Shown: piece after piece, positions 37,133 to 45,906 of the stretch | How the letters are laid out: each line of letters opens with the position of its first letter | How positions within the stretch are numbered: position 1 is the stretch's first letter | DNA from: Halocatena marina | GTDB taxonomy: Archaea; Halobacteriota; Halobacteria; Halobacteriales; Haloarculaceae | Assembly (NCBI RefSeq): GCF_023276375.1 | Contig: NZ_JALLPK010000001.1 | Span: 3,100,001 to 3,164,000, forward strand | Length of the DNA stretch: 64,000 nt | Direction: 5' to 3' | Notes under the pieces: model-generated | Databases searched by the model: none | Seen by the model: only the letters and a program-made list of their open reading frames with translations | What the model was told of the DNA's origin: nothing | Position numbers and translations under genes: made by a program

Positions 37133-38772
37133 TGAGCGATCTCGTTGTCGCACCGCTGATCGTCGCGTTGCTGACGGCAATCCTCTGTCTCCTGATTCGC
37201 TCTCGGTCGCAGTTACAGCGCGGTGTCAGCCTCCTCGGTGGCGGCGTCTATCTTGTAGCCGTTGGGCTGCTCTTCCGAGCAGTGCGGTCGGATGCTGACA
37301 GGACGCTCGTCTACCAAGTGTCCAACTGGAAGGCCCCATACGGGATCACGCTCGTTGCAGACGACCTCTCTGTCATCTTTCTTGCGCTCACAGCGGTCGT
37401 CTCACTCGCCGCACTCGCCTTCTCCGTTCGTTCTATCACCGCAGCGGGCCAACGGCTCTCGTATCATCCACTGTATCACTTTATGGTGGTCGGCATTACC
37501 GGGTCATTCCTCACAGGTGATCTTTTCAACCTCTTCGTATGGTTCGAAGTAATGCTGATGTCGAGTTACGTACTCGTTGTCTTCTACAGCGGTCCAGAGC
37601 ACACCCGCGCAGCGTTGCAGTATACGGTTCTCAACCTCCTCGGTAGCGCCGTCATGTTGCTTGCGATCGGTGGGTTGTACGCGACGACGGGCACGTTGAA
37701 CATGGCCGATCTCGCACGCCGACTCGCGGCCCCTGACGCGTACAACGTCGCTGTTGCACCGGTACTCGGGCTGACGGCCCTCCTGTTCTGTGTGTTTGCG
37801 CTCAAAGCCGGCATCGCTCCGTTCCAGTTCTGGGTACCTGACGCCTACCGGGCGGCACCAGCCCCAGTCGCTGCGATGCTCGCAGGCGTCGTCAAGAAGG
37901 TGGGTATCTACGCCATCATTCGTCTCTACTTTTCGATCTTCGCTGTTGTGACGATTCCAACAGGAACGGGGATCGAAATCGGTGGACAAGGACTGTGGAT
38001 CGGAACAGGAGCGTGGAGTCTGGTACCGTCGACCGGCGGAGGGACATTCCTTGCCTTCTTTGGCCCGATCATCCTCGTGATGGCTGTTGTAAGCATTATC
38101 CTCGGCGGTATCGGTGCAGTCGGCCGAGATGACTTGGATGGGCTGTTAGCGTATTCGAGCATCGGTCAGGTTGGATTCATCGTCCTCCCGCTCGCGGTTG
38201 CGGCGACTGCCTCTCCAGGCGATCAGCTGTTCCAACTCGGCATCGTTGCCGCCATCATTTATTCGATTAATCACGGATTCGCGAAGGGGATGCTGTTTCT
38301 CGTGAGTGGGACAGTTAGCGAGGCGGTTGGAAGCCTCAAATTCAATCGGCTCGGTGGTATCGTCGAACGCGACCCAGTGCTCGCGGGAACCTTCTTCGTC
38401 GGTGCACTTTCGCTCATCGGCGTTCCACCGCTGTCTGGATTCTTCGGAAAACTCCTCGTGTTCGATGTGGCTGTTACCGCCCAAAACACGGTCGGCCTCA
38501 TCGTACTCGTCTTCGCACTCAGTGGAGCGATCCTAACGATCGCATACCTGTCACTCGCATGGACGCGTGGCTTTTGGGGTGCACCGAGCGAATCAGTCGA
38601 TCAGGTAAACATGGTTCCGACGTTGGTTGCGATCAGCGCCGTACTCGCACTCGTAATCATCGGCCTCGGAATCGGATTCCAACCCCTGTACGACGCTGCA
38701 ACTGACGCCGCAAACGCGGCTATCGACACACAAGGATACGTCGACGCAGTGCTCGGGGGAACGGGAGCATGA
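37132..38772 (+). CDS. mrpD: Mrp antiporter subunit D
   Basis: 546 residues from ATG 37132 (TAATG overlap with mrpC); the upstream GTG is inside mrpC. NuoM/N-like proton channel: LFVWFEVMLMSSYVLVV, KAGIAPFQFWVPDAYRAAP, KKVGIYAIIRLYF and LLAYSSIGQVGFIVLPL. Together with MrpA it is the likely ion-translocating unit. Confidence 0.95.
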   Translation: MSDLVVAPLIVALLTAILCLLIRSRSQLQRGVSLLGGGVYLVAVGLLFRAVRSDADRTLVYQVSNWKAPYGITLVADDLSVIFLALTAVVSLAALAFSVRSITAAGQRLSYHPLYHFMVVGITGSFLTGDLFNLFVWFEVMLMSSYVLVVFYSGPEHTRAALQYTVLNLLGSAVMLLAIGGLYATTGTLNMADLARRLAAPDAYNVAVAPVLGLTALLFCVFALKAGIAPFQFWVPDAYRAAPAPVAAMLAGVVKKVGIYAIIRLYFSIFAVVTIPTGTGIEIGGQGLWIGTGAWSLVPSTGGGTFLAFFGPIILVMAVVSIILGGIGAVGRDDLDGLLAYSSIGQVGFIVLPLAVAATASPGDQLFQLGIVAAIIYSINHGFAKGMLFLVSGTVSEAVGSLKFNRLGGIVERDPVLAGTFFVGALSLIGVPPLSGFFGKLLVFDVAVTAQNTVGLIVLVFALSGAILTIAYLSLAWTRGFWGAPSESVDQVNMVPTLVAISAVLALVIIGLGIGFQPLYDAATDAANAAIDTQGYVDAVLGGTGA

Positions 38773-38805
38773 GACGGACAACAATGACAGTATTTCATCA
38801 AACAT

Positions 38806-39513
38806 ATGACAACTGAATCGAAGATGAAGGTGAAAAAGTGGCCCGTCATCGGGGTCGTACTCGCTCTCGTCTGGCTGTTCGTCAAGGGCGCCACACTGTC
38901 TCCACAGAGCATTCTCGGGACGTTTCTCGTTGGCCTCGTTGTCGGGTTGTTCGTCGCATACGCCACCCGGAACATCTACGCTGAGGCGGTTGCTCTCGGG
39001 CCAGTCGTCCGGTCGACGCCAGCAGCCGTTCGCTACCTGCTTCACTTTTTGCGGGAGCTACTAACGGCGAACGTCGATGTGGCATACCGCGTCCTCTCTC
39101 CGTCGCTTCCGATTGATCCAGATGTGGTGGCCATTCCGCTTCGTGTTCAGACTGATGCAGCCATCACGACCATCGCAAACAGCATCACGCTCACACCGGG
39201 AACGCTCACTATGGACTATGACGAAGAGACAAACACCCTGTTCGTCCACGCGATCACCGGGAAACAAAATATTCATTCGATCATCGAACCCGTCCGAGCG
39301 TGGGAAAACCTCGCGCTCGTCATCTTCGATGAAGAAGCAGACCCCGAGGATCCCGCACCAGAATTGCCCACCATAAATGTGAACGAAAGTGGAAACGAAC
39401 GCAAACACGAACAGAGCACAGAGTCAGAACCGGAAACAGAAACGAAATCGAAATCGAAAGAACAGCGTGAGGGACGTCTTTCTGTAGACCGAGGGGTAGA
39501 AGATGGCGAGTGA
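38806..39513 (+). CDS. mrpE: Mrp antiporter subunit E
   Basis: 235 residues, longer than the usual ~160. Two to three helices, then the conserved soluble part VDVAYRVLSPSLPIDPDVVAIP, SITLTPGTLTMD and LFVHAI. The last ~50 residues are an acidic, low-complexity Glu/Lys/Ser tail (ESEPETETKSKSKEQ) not needed by the fold. It overlaps mrpF by 11 bp. Confidence 0.92.
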   Translation: MTTESKMKVKKWPVIGVVLALVWLFVKGATLSPQSILGTFLVGLVVGLFVAYATRNIYAEAVALGPVVRSTPAAVRYLLHFLRELLTANVDVAYRVLSPSLPIDPDVVAIPLRVQTDAAITTIANSITLTPGTLTMDYDEETNTLFVHAITGKQNIHSIIEPVRAWENLALVIFDEEADPEDPAPELPTINVNESGNERKHEQSTESEPETETKSKSKEQREGRLSVDRGVEDGE

Positions 39514-39799
39514 GCTTGCGCTTCCGTGGTTCCTTGAGCTTGTGATTCAGGGAGGACTGCTCATCACGAGCGCTGTAACGTTGCTCGCTGCGTATCGCGT
39601 CATCGTCGGTCCGACCACCCCCGACCGTGTCGTTGCGCTTGACGTCATCTCGACGAACGTAGTGGCAATAGCTGTCCTGTTTTCACTCGAAACAGGTGAG
39701 GGAGTACTCATCACTGTTGGACTGGTGCTTGCGATCATCGGCTTCATTAGCACGGTCGCAGTTGCACGGTACATCACGGAAGGAGACATAATCGAGTAA
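39503..39799 (+). CDS. mrpF: Mrp antiporter subunit F
   Basis: 98 residues, three helices; PTTPDRVVALDVISTNVVAIAV is the MnhF/PhaF signature with the conserved Asp. Overlaps mrpE by 11 bp and is 11 bp before mrpG. Confidence 0.92.
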   Translation: MASELALPWFLELVIQGGLLITSAVTLLAAYRVIVGPTTPDRVVALDVISTNVVAIAVLFSLETGEGVLITVGLVLAIIGFISTVAVARYITEGDIIE

Positions 39800-39810
39800 T
39801 TCAATCCAGT

Positions 39811-40308
39811 ATGCCTTCGAACATCATTCAGGCGAGTATCGTCACCGCACTCATCGTCCTCGGGAGTTTCTTCCTTCTCGTCGGAACAATCGGGTTGCTC
39901 CGTCTTCCGGACGTGTACAACCGGATGCACGCAACCAGCAAGGCCACGACGCTCGGAGCGGCTTCGCTCTTCCTCGCAGGGTTCGTTTACTTCGACGCCC
40001 AAGCAGCAGGACTCACGTCGCTCGTCGGGATCGTGTTCCTGTTTTTGACTGCCCCAACAGGCGCACACATGATCTCACGATCAGCACAGAAGATGGGTGT
40101 CGAATTCGAATACGGCGCGACGTGGCCCGGCGAAATCGATAGCAGACCAGACCAACCAGCAGACACACAGCCGGAATCTGACCCGTCTCAGACAGCAGAG
40201 TCAGAGACAAAGACAGAGTCTGAATCTGAATCACAGTCCCAGTCTGACGTCGATTCCGATTCGGAGCCAGACCACGGAACCGACGCGGATCGGGAGCAGT
40301 CCAACTGA
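39811..40308 (+). CDS. mrpG: Mrp antiporter subunit G
   Basis: 165 residues. Three helices with LVGTIGLLRLPDVYNRMHATSK and LFLFLTAPTGAHMISRSA, the MnhG pattern. As in MrpE, a long acidic Glu/Ser/Gln/Asp tail follows (~40 residues, SESESQSQSDVDSDS). It closes the operon; the gene for CoaBC converges 42 bp downstream. Confidence 0.92.
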   Translation: MPSNIIQASIVTALIVLGSFFLLVGTIGLLRLPDVYNRMHATSKATTLGAASLFLAGFVYFDAQAAGLTSLVGIVFLFLTAPTGAHMISRSAQKMGVEFEYGATWPGEIDSRPDQPADTQPESDPSQTAESETKTESESESQSQSDVDSDSEPDHGTDADREQSN

Positions 40309-40350
40309 GAACGCAAATTTTACAGCCCGAATTGAGACGAGAACACGTTC

Positions 40351-41505
40351 TCAATCGAGTTCTGCTGTGAGTTCGTCGGCTATCGTGAGACCGAGTTCGG
40401 ATTTCGAGCCGGAGAACTCCTGGTAGTCGTTTTCCCGAACAATGAGCACACGGCTTTCTTCTTCGCCCATTACGCTCGCGTCGTTGGCGACGACAAATGA
40501 GAGATCAGCCCGATCAAGCCGATCGCTGGCTGCGTCGACGAGCGCAGCATCGTCTCCGTTGGTTTCGAGTTTGAATCCGACGATTGGGAGCGTCGGATGT
40601 GCGTCACGGATCGTATCGATCAACTTTGGCGTTGGTTCGAGATCGAGCGTCAGACTCTGGCCAGAGCGAATCTTCTCAGCTCGCGTTTCGACGGTATAGT
40701 CGGAGATAGCGGCGGCCGAGACGAGTGCATCCACGTCGGGAGCGTATGCCTCGACCGCATCGATCATTTCCGTCGCGCTTTCGACGTGTTCGACGGCAGC
40801 GTACGGAACCTCTGCTCCGTTGTGGACGAGCGTAACATCCGCACCACGGACGTAGCAAGCACGCGCAACTGCTCGGCCTGTTCGCCCAGATGCGCGGTTT
40901 GTGAGCGTACGCACAGGATCGATGCGCTCTGCTGTTGCACCACTTGTAATGAGGATGTGCCTGCCAGCAAGCGGGGTCGGTCCAGCGTTACGGGCGACCG
41001 AGAGCACGATCGACTCCTCAGCAGCGATCTTTGCTTTTCCCTCCTCGATGCGCGGTTCGACGAAGGACACACCCCACGACTCGACGCGTTCGATGGCGTC
41101 GAGCACACCTGGATGGTCGTACATCGGTTCGTGCATCGCTGGAGCAACGACAACAGGAATGCCTGCTCCGAGCGCAGTCGTTACGCACGTGGTAACCGGC
41201 GTATCGTCGATCGCAGCCGCGATCTTACCGACCGTATTCGCAGTCGCAGGCGCGATGAGAACCACGTCCGCCCACCCATCATATCCACAGAGATCGACGT
41301 GTTCGACCGATCCGGTGATCTCGGTGACAACTGGCATTCCAGTGGCGAACTCGACCGACCACGGATGGACGATCCCGCAGGCGCTGTCGGTCATCACTGC
41401 TCGCACGGTCGCTCCCTGCCGTCGTAGCTCGTGGGCGAGTTCAACCGTTTTCACCGCAGCGATCGAACCAGTCACACAGAGCGCAACCCGTACTCCTTCG
41501 AGCAT
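40351..41505 (-). CDS. coaBC: Bifunctional phosphopantothenoylcysteine decarboxylase/synthetase
   Basis: 384 residues from ATG 41505 (MLEGVRVALCVTGSIAAVKT). CoaC half: flavin-binding TGSIAAVK, APATANTVGKIA and PAMHEPMY with the active-site His. CoaB half: ITSGATAERIDPVRTLTNRASG and SAAISDYTVETRAEKIRSG. It makes 4'-phosphopantetheine from phosphopantothenate and cysteine for coenzyme A. Length is normal. It converges with mrpG. Confidence 0.93.
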   Translation of the reverse strand: MLEGVRVALCVTGSIAAVKTVELAHELRRQGATVRAVMTDSACGIVHPWSVEFATGMPVVTEITGSVEHVDLCGYDGWADVVLIAPATANTVGKIAAAIDDTPVTTCVTTALGAGIPVVVAPAMHEPMYDHPGVLDAIERVESWGVSFVEPRIEEGKAKIAAEESIVLSVARNAGPTPLAGRHILITSGATAERIDPVRTLTNRASGRTGRAVARACYVRGADVTLVHNGAEVPYAAVEHVESATEMIDAVEAYAPDVDALVSAAAISDYTVETRAEKIRSGQSLTLDLEPTPKLIDTIRDAHPTLPIVGFKLETNGDDAALVDAASDRLDRADLSFVVANDASVMGEEESRVLIVRENDYQEFSGSKSELGLTIADELTAELD

Positions 41506-41623
41506 TATTCTGCAATGGGACCCATACCGTTGTAAATGATCGTTCTTGCGAGAGTGTGTGATGGAATGCATGATCGAGCGAGAGATCAGAATACTTTAAC
41601 GTGATGGCAGGCAACCGCACTGC

Positions 41624-42151
41624 GTGGAAACAGTAGAAGCCAGCACCTTGGTCTACCTGCCGCCAGAGGAGATCTACGAATTCCTCGTCGATTTCCAACA
41701 GTACGGTAAATACACGAAATACGTAACGAACATCGATCGTGAAGGAGAGGACGACGCCGGTGCAGTGTACGATATCACGGTATCGTGGTGGAAAATCGAC
41801 TACACCGCACGTTCAAAGGTCACGGACGTTGACCCACCGAATCGAATCGATTGGGAACTAGCCAAAGGCGTCGATGCACACGGCTACTGGGAGATCGAAC
41901 ACGTCCCAGACGAAGCACCAGACGACAAACCGGACGCCTGCCGGGTACGGTGTTTCGCGGAGTTCGATCCGGACACGTTGGACGGTGATACGCTCAACCT
42001 TCCCGGATTCGTCCGCAATAAAGTGATCGACAAAGTCAAGCCAAAGATCGAAACAGCGGCTCGCATCGTTATCCGACGCATGGTCGCTGACCTCGAAGGA
42101 GAAGAGCGAGAAATCGATCTGAAGGTGCACAAAACACCGGTTTCGGTTTGA
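41624..42151 (+). CDS. SRPBCC/START-like ligand-binding family protein
   Basis: 175 residues from GTG 41624. LVYLPPEEIYEFLVDFQQYG and YDITVSWWKIDYTARSKVTDVDPPNRI fit a SRPBCC helix-grip fold (polyketide cyclase/START type), a hydrophobic pocket that binds lipids or aromatic molecules. The C-terminal helix contains VRNKVIDKVKPKIETAARIV. No catalytic residues are evident; the ligand is unknown. It starts 118 bp from the divergent coaBC and is followed by a strong hairpin. Confidence 0.8.
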   Translation: METVEASTLVYLPPEEIYEFLVDFQQYGKYTKYVTNIDREGEDDAGAVYDITVSWWKIDYTARSKVTDVDPPNRIDWELAKGVDAHGYWEIEHVPDEAPDDKPDACRVRCFAEFDPDTLDGDTLNLPGFVRNKVIDKVKPKIETAARIVIRRMVADLEGEEREIDLKVHKTPVSV

Positions 42152-42156
42152 ACCCC

Positions 42157-42176
42157 CTTCGCCCAGAAGGGCGAAG
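42157..42176 (+). terminator. 8-bp hairpin after the SRPBCC gene
   Basis: CTTCGCCC and GGGCGAAG pair perfectly around AGAA, starting six bases after the TGA, followed by a short 'atttcc'. Archaeal terminators normally use U-tracts rather than hairpins, so this may be a processing or stability element rather than a classical terminator. Confidence 0.45.
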
Positions 42177-42361
42177 ATTTCCACATTAGGGTAGTAGCTT
42201 ATACAGCGTGTTTTACGCGATGCAAAGCCGCTACTTTCGTAGTCGAACGGAAACACCGACTGTCCTCTCAAAATCGTAACGCTATCGGTGGATTATGTGA
42301 TAGCCGGAGTCAGCTCCATCCGGGAGGATGGATCCTCTCACTCGGTGGTATGAGTATCAGC

Positions 42362-43114
42362 TTATTCGTAGTCGCCACCGTACCTGAGGAAGAAGTACGC
42401 CAGCCCAAGTGTCGAGACCATTGCGATGAACGTCGAAACGCCGAGCATTTTTGAGCCCTCACTGACTGCTGGCGTAACGGGTGCGGCTGGTTCCTTCCGT
42501 TCAACGTTTCCGACCGCGATCGCACCCTTCATCCCCATGCTCTTGTGTGGTTGGCAGAAGTACGGGATGACTTTCTCTTCTTCGGCGGTGTATTCGAAGG
42601 TGCCCGAGCCTTTGGTCTCACTTTTGAATTCGCCGTTCTCGGCCTCAACGTTGTGGCCTGGGCCCTCCCACTGCCAGACGATCTTCGTCCCGGGGTCAAC
42701 GTGCACCGCAACCGGATCAAAGACGTTCTCTCCACCCGGCCCGACTTTGATCGTCACCTGATTGTTGCCAGTCATGTCAGCCGTGCCACCCTCGCTCCAC
42801 CCGCCGGCGTCGTCCAAGTAGCCGCCGTAGTCGATCGGACCAGAGCCACCGCCACCCTCGCCACCACTGCTGTTCCCACCAGCACCGCTGCTGTTGTTTC
42901 CACCGGCACCACTACTGTTGTTCCCACCAGCGCCGCTGCTGTTGTTCCCACCAGCGCCGCTGCTGTTGTTCCCACCGACACCGCTACTGCTGTTATTTCC
43001 GCCGCCGCCTTCCTGTGCGGCTGCGGTTCCGCTCGCGCCGACAGCGGTAGCGGTAGCAGCGCCCCCGGTCATCCGGAGAAAGTCACGACGATTCATACCC
43101 TCGTCCGTGTTCAT
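42362..43114 (-). CDS. Halocyanin, membrane-anchored blue copper protein (copy 2)
   Basis: 250 residues from ATG 43114 (ATG 43096 also possible). Tat signal MNRRDFLRMTGGAAT; then a ~60-residue linker of five GAGGNNSS-type octapeptides; then the copper domain with GPGHNV and YFCQPHKSMGMKG ligands and a C-terminal helix (FIAMVSTLGLAYFFLRYG). The copper domain is ~90% identical to the halocyanin at 21643, and the DNA over ~200 bp is nearer 97%, indicating recent copying or gene conversion. It is not in a bc cluster and may serve another oxidase. Confidence 0.92.
   Translation of the reverse strand: MNTDEGMNRRDFLRMTGGAATATAVGASGTAAAQEGGGGNNSSSGVGGNNSSGAGGNNSSGAGGNNSSGAGGNNSSGAGGNSSGGEGGGGSGPIDYGGYLDDAGGWSEGGTADMTGNNQVTIKVGPGGENVFDPVAVHVDPGTKIVWQWEGPGHNVEAENGEFKSETKGSGTFEYTAEEEKVIPYFCQPHKSMGMKGAIAVGNVERKEPAAPVTPAVSEGSKMLGVSTFIAMVSTLGLAYFFLRYGGDYE
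42864..42998 (-). repeat. 24-bp tandem repeat in halocyanin copy 2
   Basis: About five near-identical 24-bp units encode GAGGNNSS in the linker of the second halocyanin. Copy 1 at 21.7 kb has no such array, only a short Gly run. N-S-S sequons in each unit (NSS) are potential N-glycosylation sites of the exported protein. Confidence 0.85.
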
Positions 43115-43165
43115 GTGGGGGACTATGGAATCGGTCGTAGTGAATACTTTGATTCATCTCCTGCG

Positions 43166-44221
43166 CTATAGTCGGTATTCGTTATTTCCTGATTCGTTCT
43201 GTAGGAAGACGGTTAGGAGGTCAATTGTCGCCGAAATATCGTTCTGATGTGCACTTTCGGTGACGGTGTGGAGATACCGGGTTGGTATCGAAATCGCTCC
43301 AACGGGTTTCGCACCGTAGGTGTTCTGGAAACCAGCGGTGTCAGTCCCGCCACGTGGGAGGATTTCGAGCTGGTATGGAATGTTGTTCTCGTCGGCGACT
43401 GCTTGCATCCGACGATGTACTTTTGGATTCGTGATGACGCTTGAATCTTTGAGCTTGATGGCCGTTCCGTCTCCAAGTTCAGTAACAGACTCCTCGTCGT
43501 CGTAGTCTGGGATGTCATTGGCGACGGTCACATCGAGCGCAATAGCGAGATCAGGATCGAGATCGACACCGAGTGCGCTTGCTCCGCGCAGTCCCACTTC
43601 CTCTTGGACGGTGGCGGCAAAGTGGATCGTGACTTCGGGCTGGTCGATGCGACGGGCAGCTTCCAGCATGGCAAACAGGCAAACGCGATCATCCAGTGCC
43701 TTCCCCGTGATATGCTCACCGACCTGTTTTGTGGTCTGCTCCATCGTGACGAGATCGCCGACGCTCACCCGTTGTTCGACAGCGTCTGCGTCCATTCCCA
43801 CGTCGATATACACGTCCGTGAGAGACGGCTCTTTCTTCCGATCTTCCTCGTTTTGTGTGTGTGGCGGTGCTGAACCAATGATGCCCGGTAGATCGCCTTC
43901 ATCGGTGTGGACGATCACCCGCTGGGCGCGCAAAACACGAGGATCCCACCCACCGAGCGCATCGATGGTAAGGAATCCGTCGTCGGTGATGTGCCGAACC
44001 ATGAATCCGATCTCGTCCATGTGCGTTGCGACGGCAACGCTGTACTCGCTCTCGCCGTGTAGTGTTCCGACGACGTTTCCCATCGCATCCGACCGGATCA
44101 CGTCTGTCGTTTCTTCCAGCTCTCGTCGGACAATCTCACGAATGCGGTCCTCGTATCCCGGGACACCACTCGCTTCAGTCAGCTCAGTCAATAACTCCGT
44201 ATCGAAATCGAACGCAGACAT
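43166..44221 (-). CDS. M42-family aminopeptidase (tetrahedral type)
   Basis: 351 residues. Metal-binding motifs: ATHMDEIGFMV (His), KALDDRVC (Asp), VQEEVGLRGA (Glu-Glu), ALDVTVAND (Asp) and TESAHQND (His). The catalytic Glu precedes the metal Glu in QEEVG. M42 enzymes form 12-mer tetrahedra that degrade peptides left by the proteasome in Archaea. Loop insert HTQNEEDRKKEPSLTD is acidic/basic and exposed. Cytoplasmic; no signal peptide. Confidence 0.92.
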   Translation of the reverse strand: MSAFDFDTELLTELTEASGVPGYEDRIREIVRRELEETTDVIRSDAMGNVVGTLHGESEYSVAVATHMDEIGFMVRHITDDGFLTIDALGGWDPRVLRAQRVIVHTDEGDLPGIIGSAPPHTQNEEDRKKEPSLTDVYIDVGMDADAVEQRVSVGDLVTMEQTTKQVGEHITGKALDDRVCLFAMLEAARRIDQPEVTIHFAATVQEEVGLRGASALGVDLDPDLAIALDVTVANDIPDYDDEESVTELGDGTAIKLKDSSVITNPKVHRRMQAVADENNIPYQLEILPRGGTDTAGFQNTYGAKPVGAISIPTRYLHTVTESAHQNDISATIDLLTVFLQNESGNNEYRL

Positions 44222-44358
44222 ATACAGGGGTTAGAGAGGACGTATATCAGTGATGCGGCTTAGTGATCAGTACCAATATAACTCACGTGAATACTGCACC
44301 AGAAAACGACTCACACACAGTATAAGTCACAGAGAATAACACGATGAGGGCTATCTAT

Positions 44359-45423
44359 TCACGCGTTCCGCTCGATCACGAACTGTGTGAATTCAGAGAG
44401 CTGTTCGGTGACCACTGGATCGAGATCCAGTTCTGCGAGATTTTCGCGCGCACTCTTAGAGATCATCTGTGCCTGTTCACGCGCGTACTCGACGCTGCCG
44501 GTCTCATAGAAGAGATCGACAACGGTCTCAATTTCTTCGGGGGTGTTATCGTCGGCCCAGAGGATCTCTTCCATGCGTGCGACCTTCTCAGGAGGTGCGT
44601 GGTTTGCGGCATGGATTGCCATCAGCGTCTTCTTTCCCTCACGAATGTCGTTTCCAGCACCTTTACCGAACGAACCACCGTCCTCGTTGCTTGTCTCCAC
44701 GTCGAGAATGTCGTCACCGATCTGGAAGGCGACGCTCATCAGTTCAGTGAACTTCGCTGCGGTCTGCTGGACCGACTCGTCCTGTCCAGTAACGATCGTA
44801 GCGAGTTGAGCGACGATACGACCGAGACAGCCTGTCTTACACGCACACATCTCCAGATACTCCTGCTCGGTGATGTCGATCTCCTGTTTGTTGTGCCAGC
44901 AGATATCCATTCCCTGACCGAGATGGGTCCTGTTGAGTTCATGCATCAGCATTTCGTAGGCGCTGAGTCGGGTCTCAGCGGATAAATCGGCAGGATTGTG
45001 AGTGATGATCTTAAGCGGTAAGAAGTACATTGCGTTGCCAGCATTGAGTGCAACATCGGTACCCTTGATGTGATGTAGTGCTGGCTGTCCTCGGCGCATG
45101 GTAGCACCATCTTCGACATCGTCGACGATGATCGTCCCATTGTGGAGGATTTCTGGGATGCAGGCGTAGGGAAGATAGTCGTGTGGATCTTCGCCAAACC
45201 CATCTATGAGTAACAGAAACACGATCGCACGCCAACGCTTGCCGCCGCGATCAAGCAAGTTCCAGATAGGAACTGAAAGTGCTCGCTGTAGACTATCGGG
45301 ATCGTACTCGTAACTCGCAGGACCGAAAAACTCCGAGAGATACGTCTCGTTAATAGCTCGTGGTAGTAGCCGCTCGATCTCCCCGTCGACGATTGGACGC
45401 CACTCCTCAAGGACCTCCCGCAT
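44359..45423 (-). CDS. idsA: Polyprenyl (geranylgeranyl/farnesyl-type) diphosphate synthase
   Basis: 354 residues from ATG 45423. RGGKRWRAIVFLL is the isopentenyl diphosphate-binding FQRM-equivalent; IIVDDVEDGA the first Asp-rich motif (DDVED), FQIGDDILDVE the second (DDxxD). HNKQEIDITEQEYLEM is a catalytic-loop feature. It condenses isopentenyl diphosphate units to the C15-C20 chains needed for archaeal membrane lipids. Chain-length residues before the first motif (CIPEILHNGT) do not settle C15 versus C20. The next 985 bp are non-coding. Confidence 0.9.
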   Translation of the reverse strand: MREVLEEWRPIVDGEIERLLPRAINETYLSEFFGPASYEYDPDSLQRALSVPIWNLLDRGGKRWRAIVFLLLIDGFGEDPHDYLPYACIPEILHNGTIIVDDVEDGATMRRGQPALHHIKGTDVALNAGNAMYFLPLKIITHNPADLSAETRLSAYEMLMHELNRTHLGQGMDICWHNKQEIDITEQEYLEMCACKTGCLGRIVAQLATIVTGQDESVQQTAAKFTELMSVAFQIGDDILDVETSNEDGGSFGKGAGNDIREGKKTLMAIHAANHAPPEKVARMEEILWADDNTPEEIETVVDLFYETGSVEYAREQAQMISKSARENLAELDLDPVVTEQLSEFTQFVIERNA

Positions 45424-45620
45424 ACACCGAGTCACTCCGCCCTTGCTCAAAAACCCTCGTTATTTCCTCTGGACAATGAAATCAGTATTAGTTACCTGTA
45501 TCCATTTGGTGACTTTCCCGAAACAGAGAATGGATATACTCGATCCGGATGACTGAACGATCAATTCACCATTGAAGCCATCCTTACACTTTTTATCTCG
45601 CAAGTAGTACATTAATTGTC

Positions 45621-45906
45621 GGCAGAGAGACACAGCGATTCTCGCATACCCACCTCTCTGCCGGAGCTACCGTCACTCAGTCCGTTTCTGTGGTTCTCGT
45701 TACCAGTTACTTGTATTAAACCGCCTTGTATAGCCGGCAGTATCTTCGTGCTTAGCACACAGCTTTTGTTGAGTGGGTATGCGAGATAGAGACTCTCAGA
45801 TGCGCCGGGCGTTATTGCCGTTGTGCAGGCGCTACGGCCCTCCTTTGCGGAGATGTGTGAGAAGTTGCCGTTTCGTGGTTCCGAAAATCAAAGGCCCCGA
45901 TTTTCG
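45621..45906. other. Hairpin-rich non-coding region (candidate structured RNA)
   Basis: In the 985-bp gap 45424-46408. Visible pairings: GGCAGAGAG (45621-45629) with CTCTCTGCC (45654-45662); TCTCGCATACCCAC (45640-45653, inside that loop) perfectly with GTGGGTATGCGAGA (45773-45786); GCGCC/GGCGC (45802-45806/45828-45832); CTCC-TTTGC-GGAG (45840-45852); CGAAAATC/GATTTTCG (45882-45889/45899-45906) around AAAGGCCCC. The only frame (45773-45985) is Arg-rich with no motif. The RNase P RNA core sequence and SRP RNA loops are not recognisable. The rest of the gap (45907-46408) holds nothing I can name. Confidence 0.4.

Noticed and set aside
42545..43171. 208-codon plus-strand frame opposite halocyanin copy 2
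   Set aside because: Repeat-derived shadow of the Gly-Asn-Ser array; the halocyanin frame has all copper ligands.
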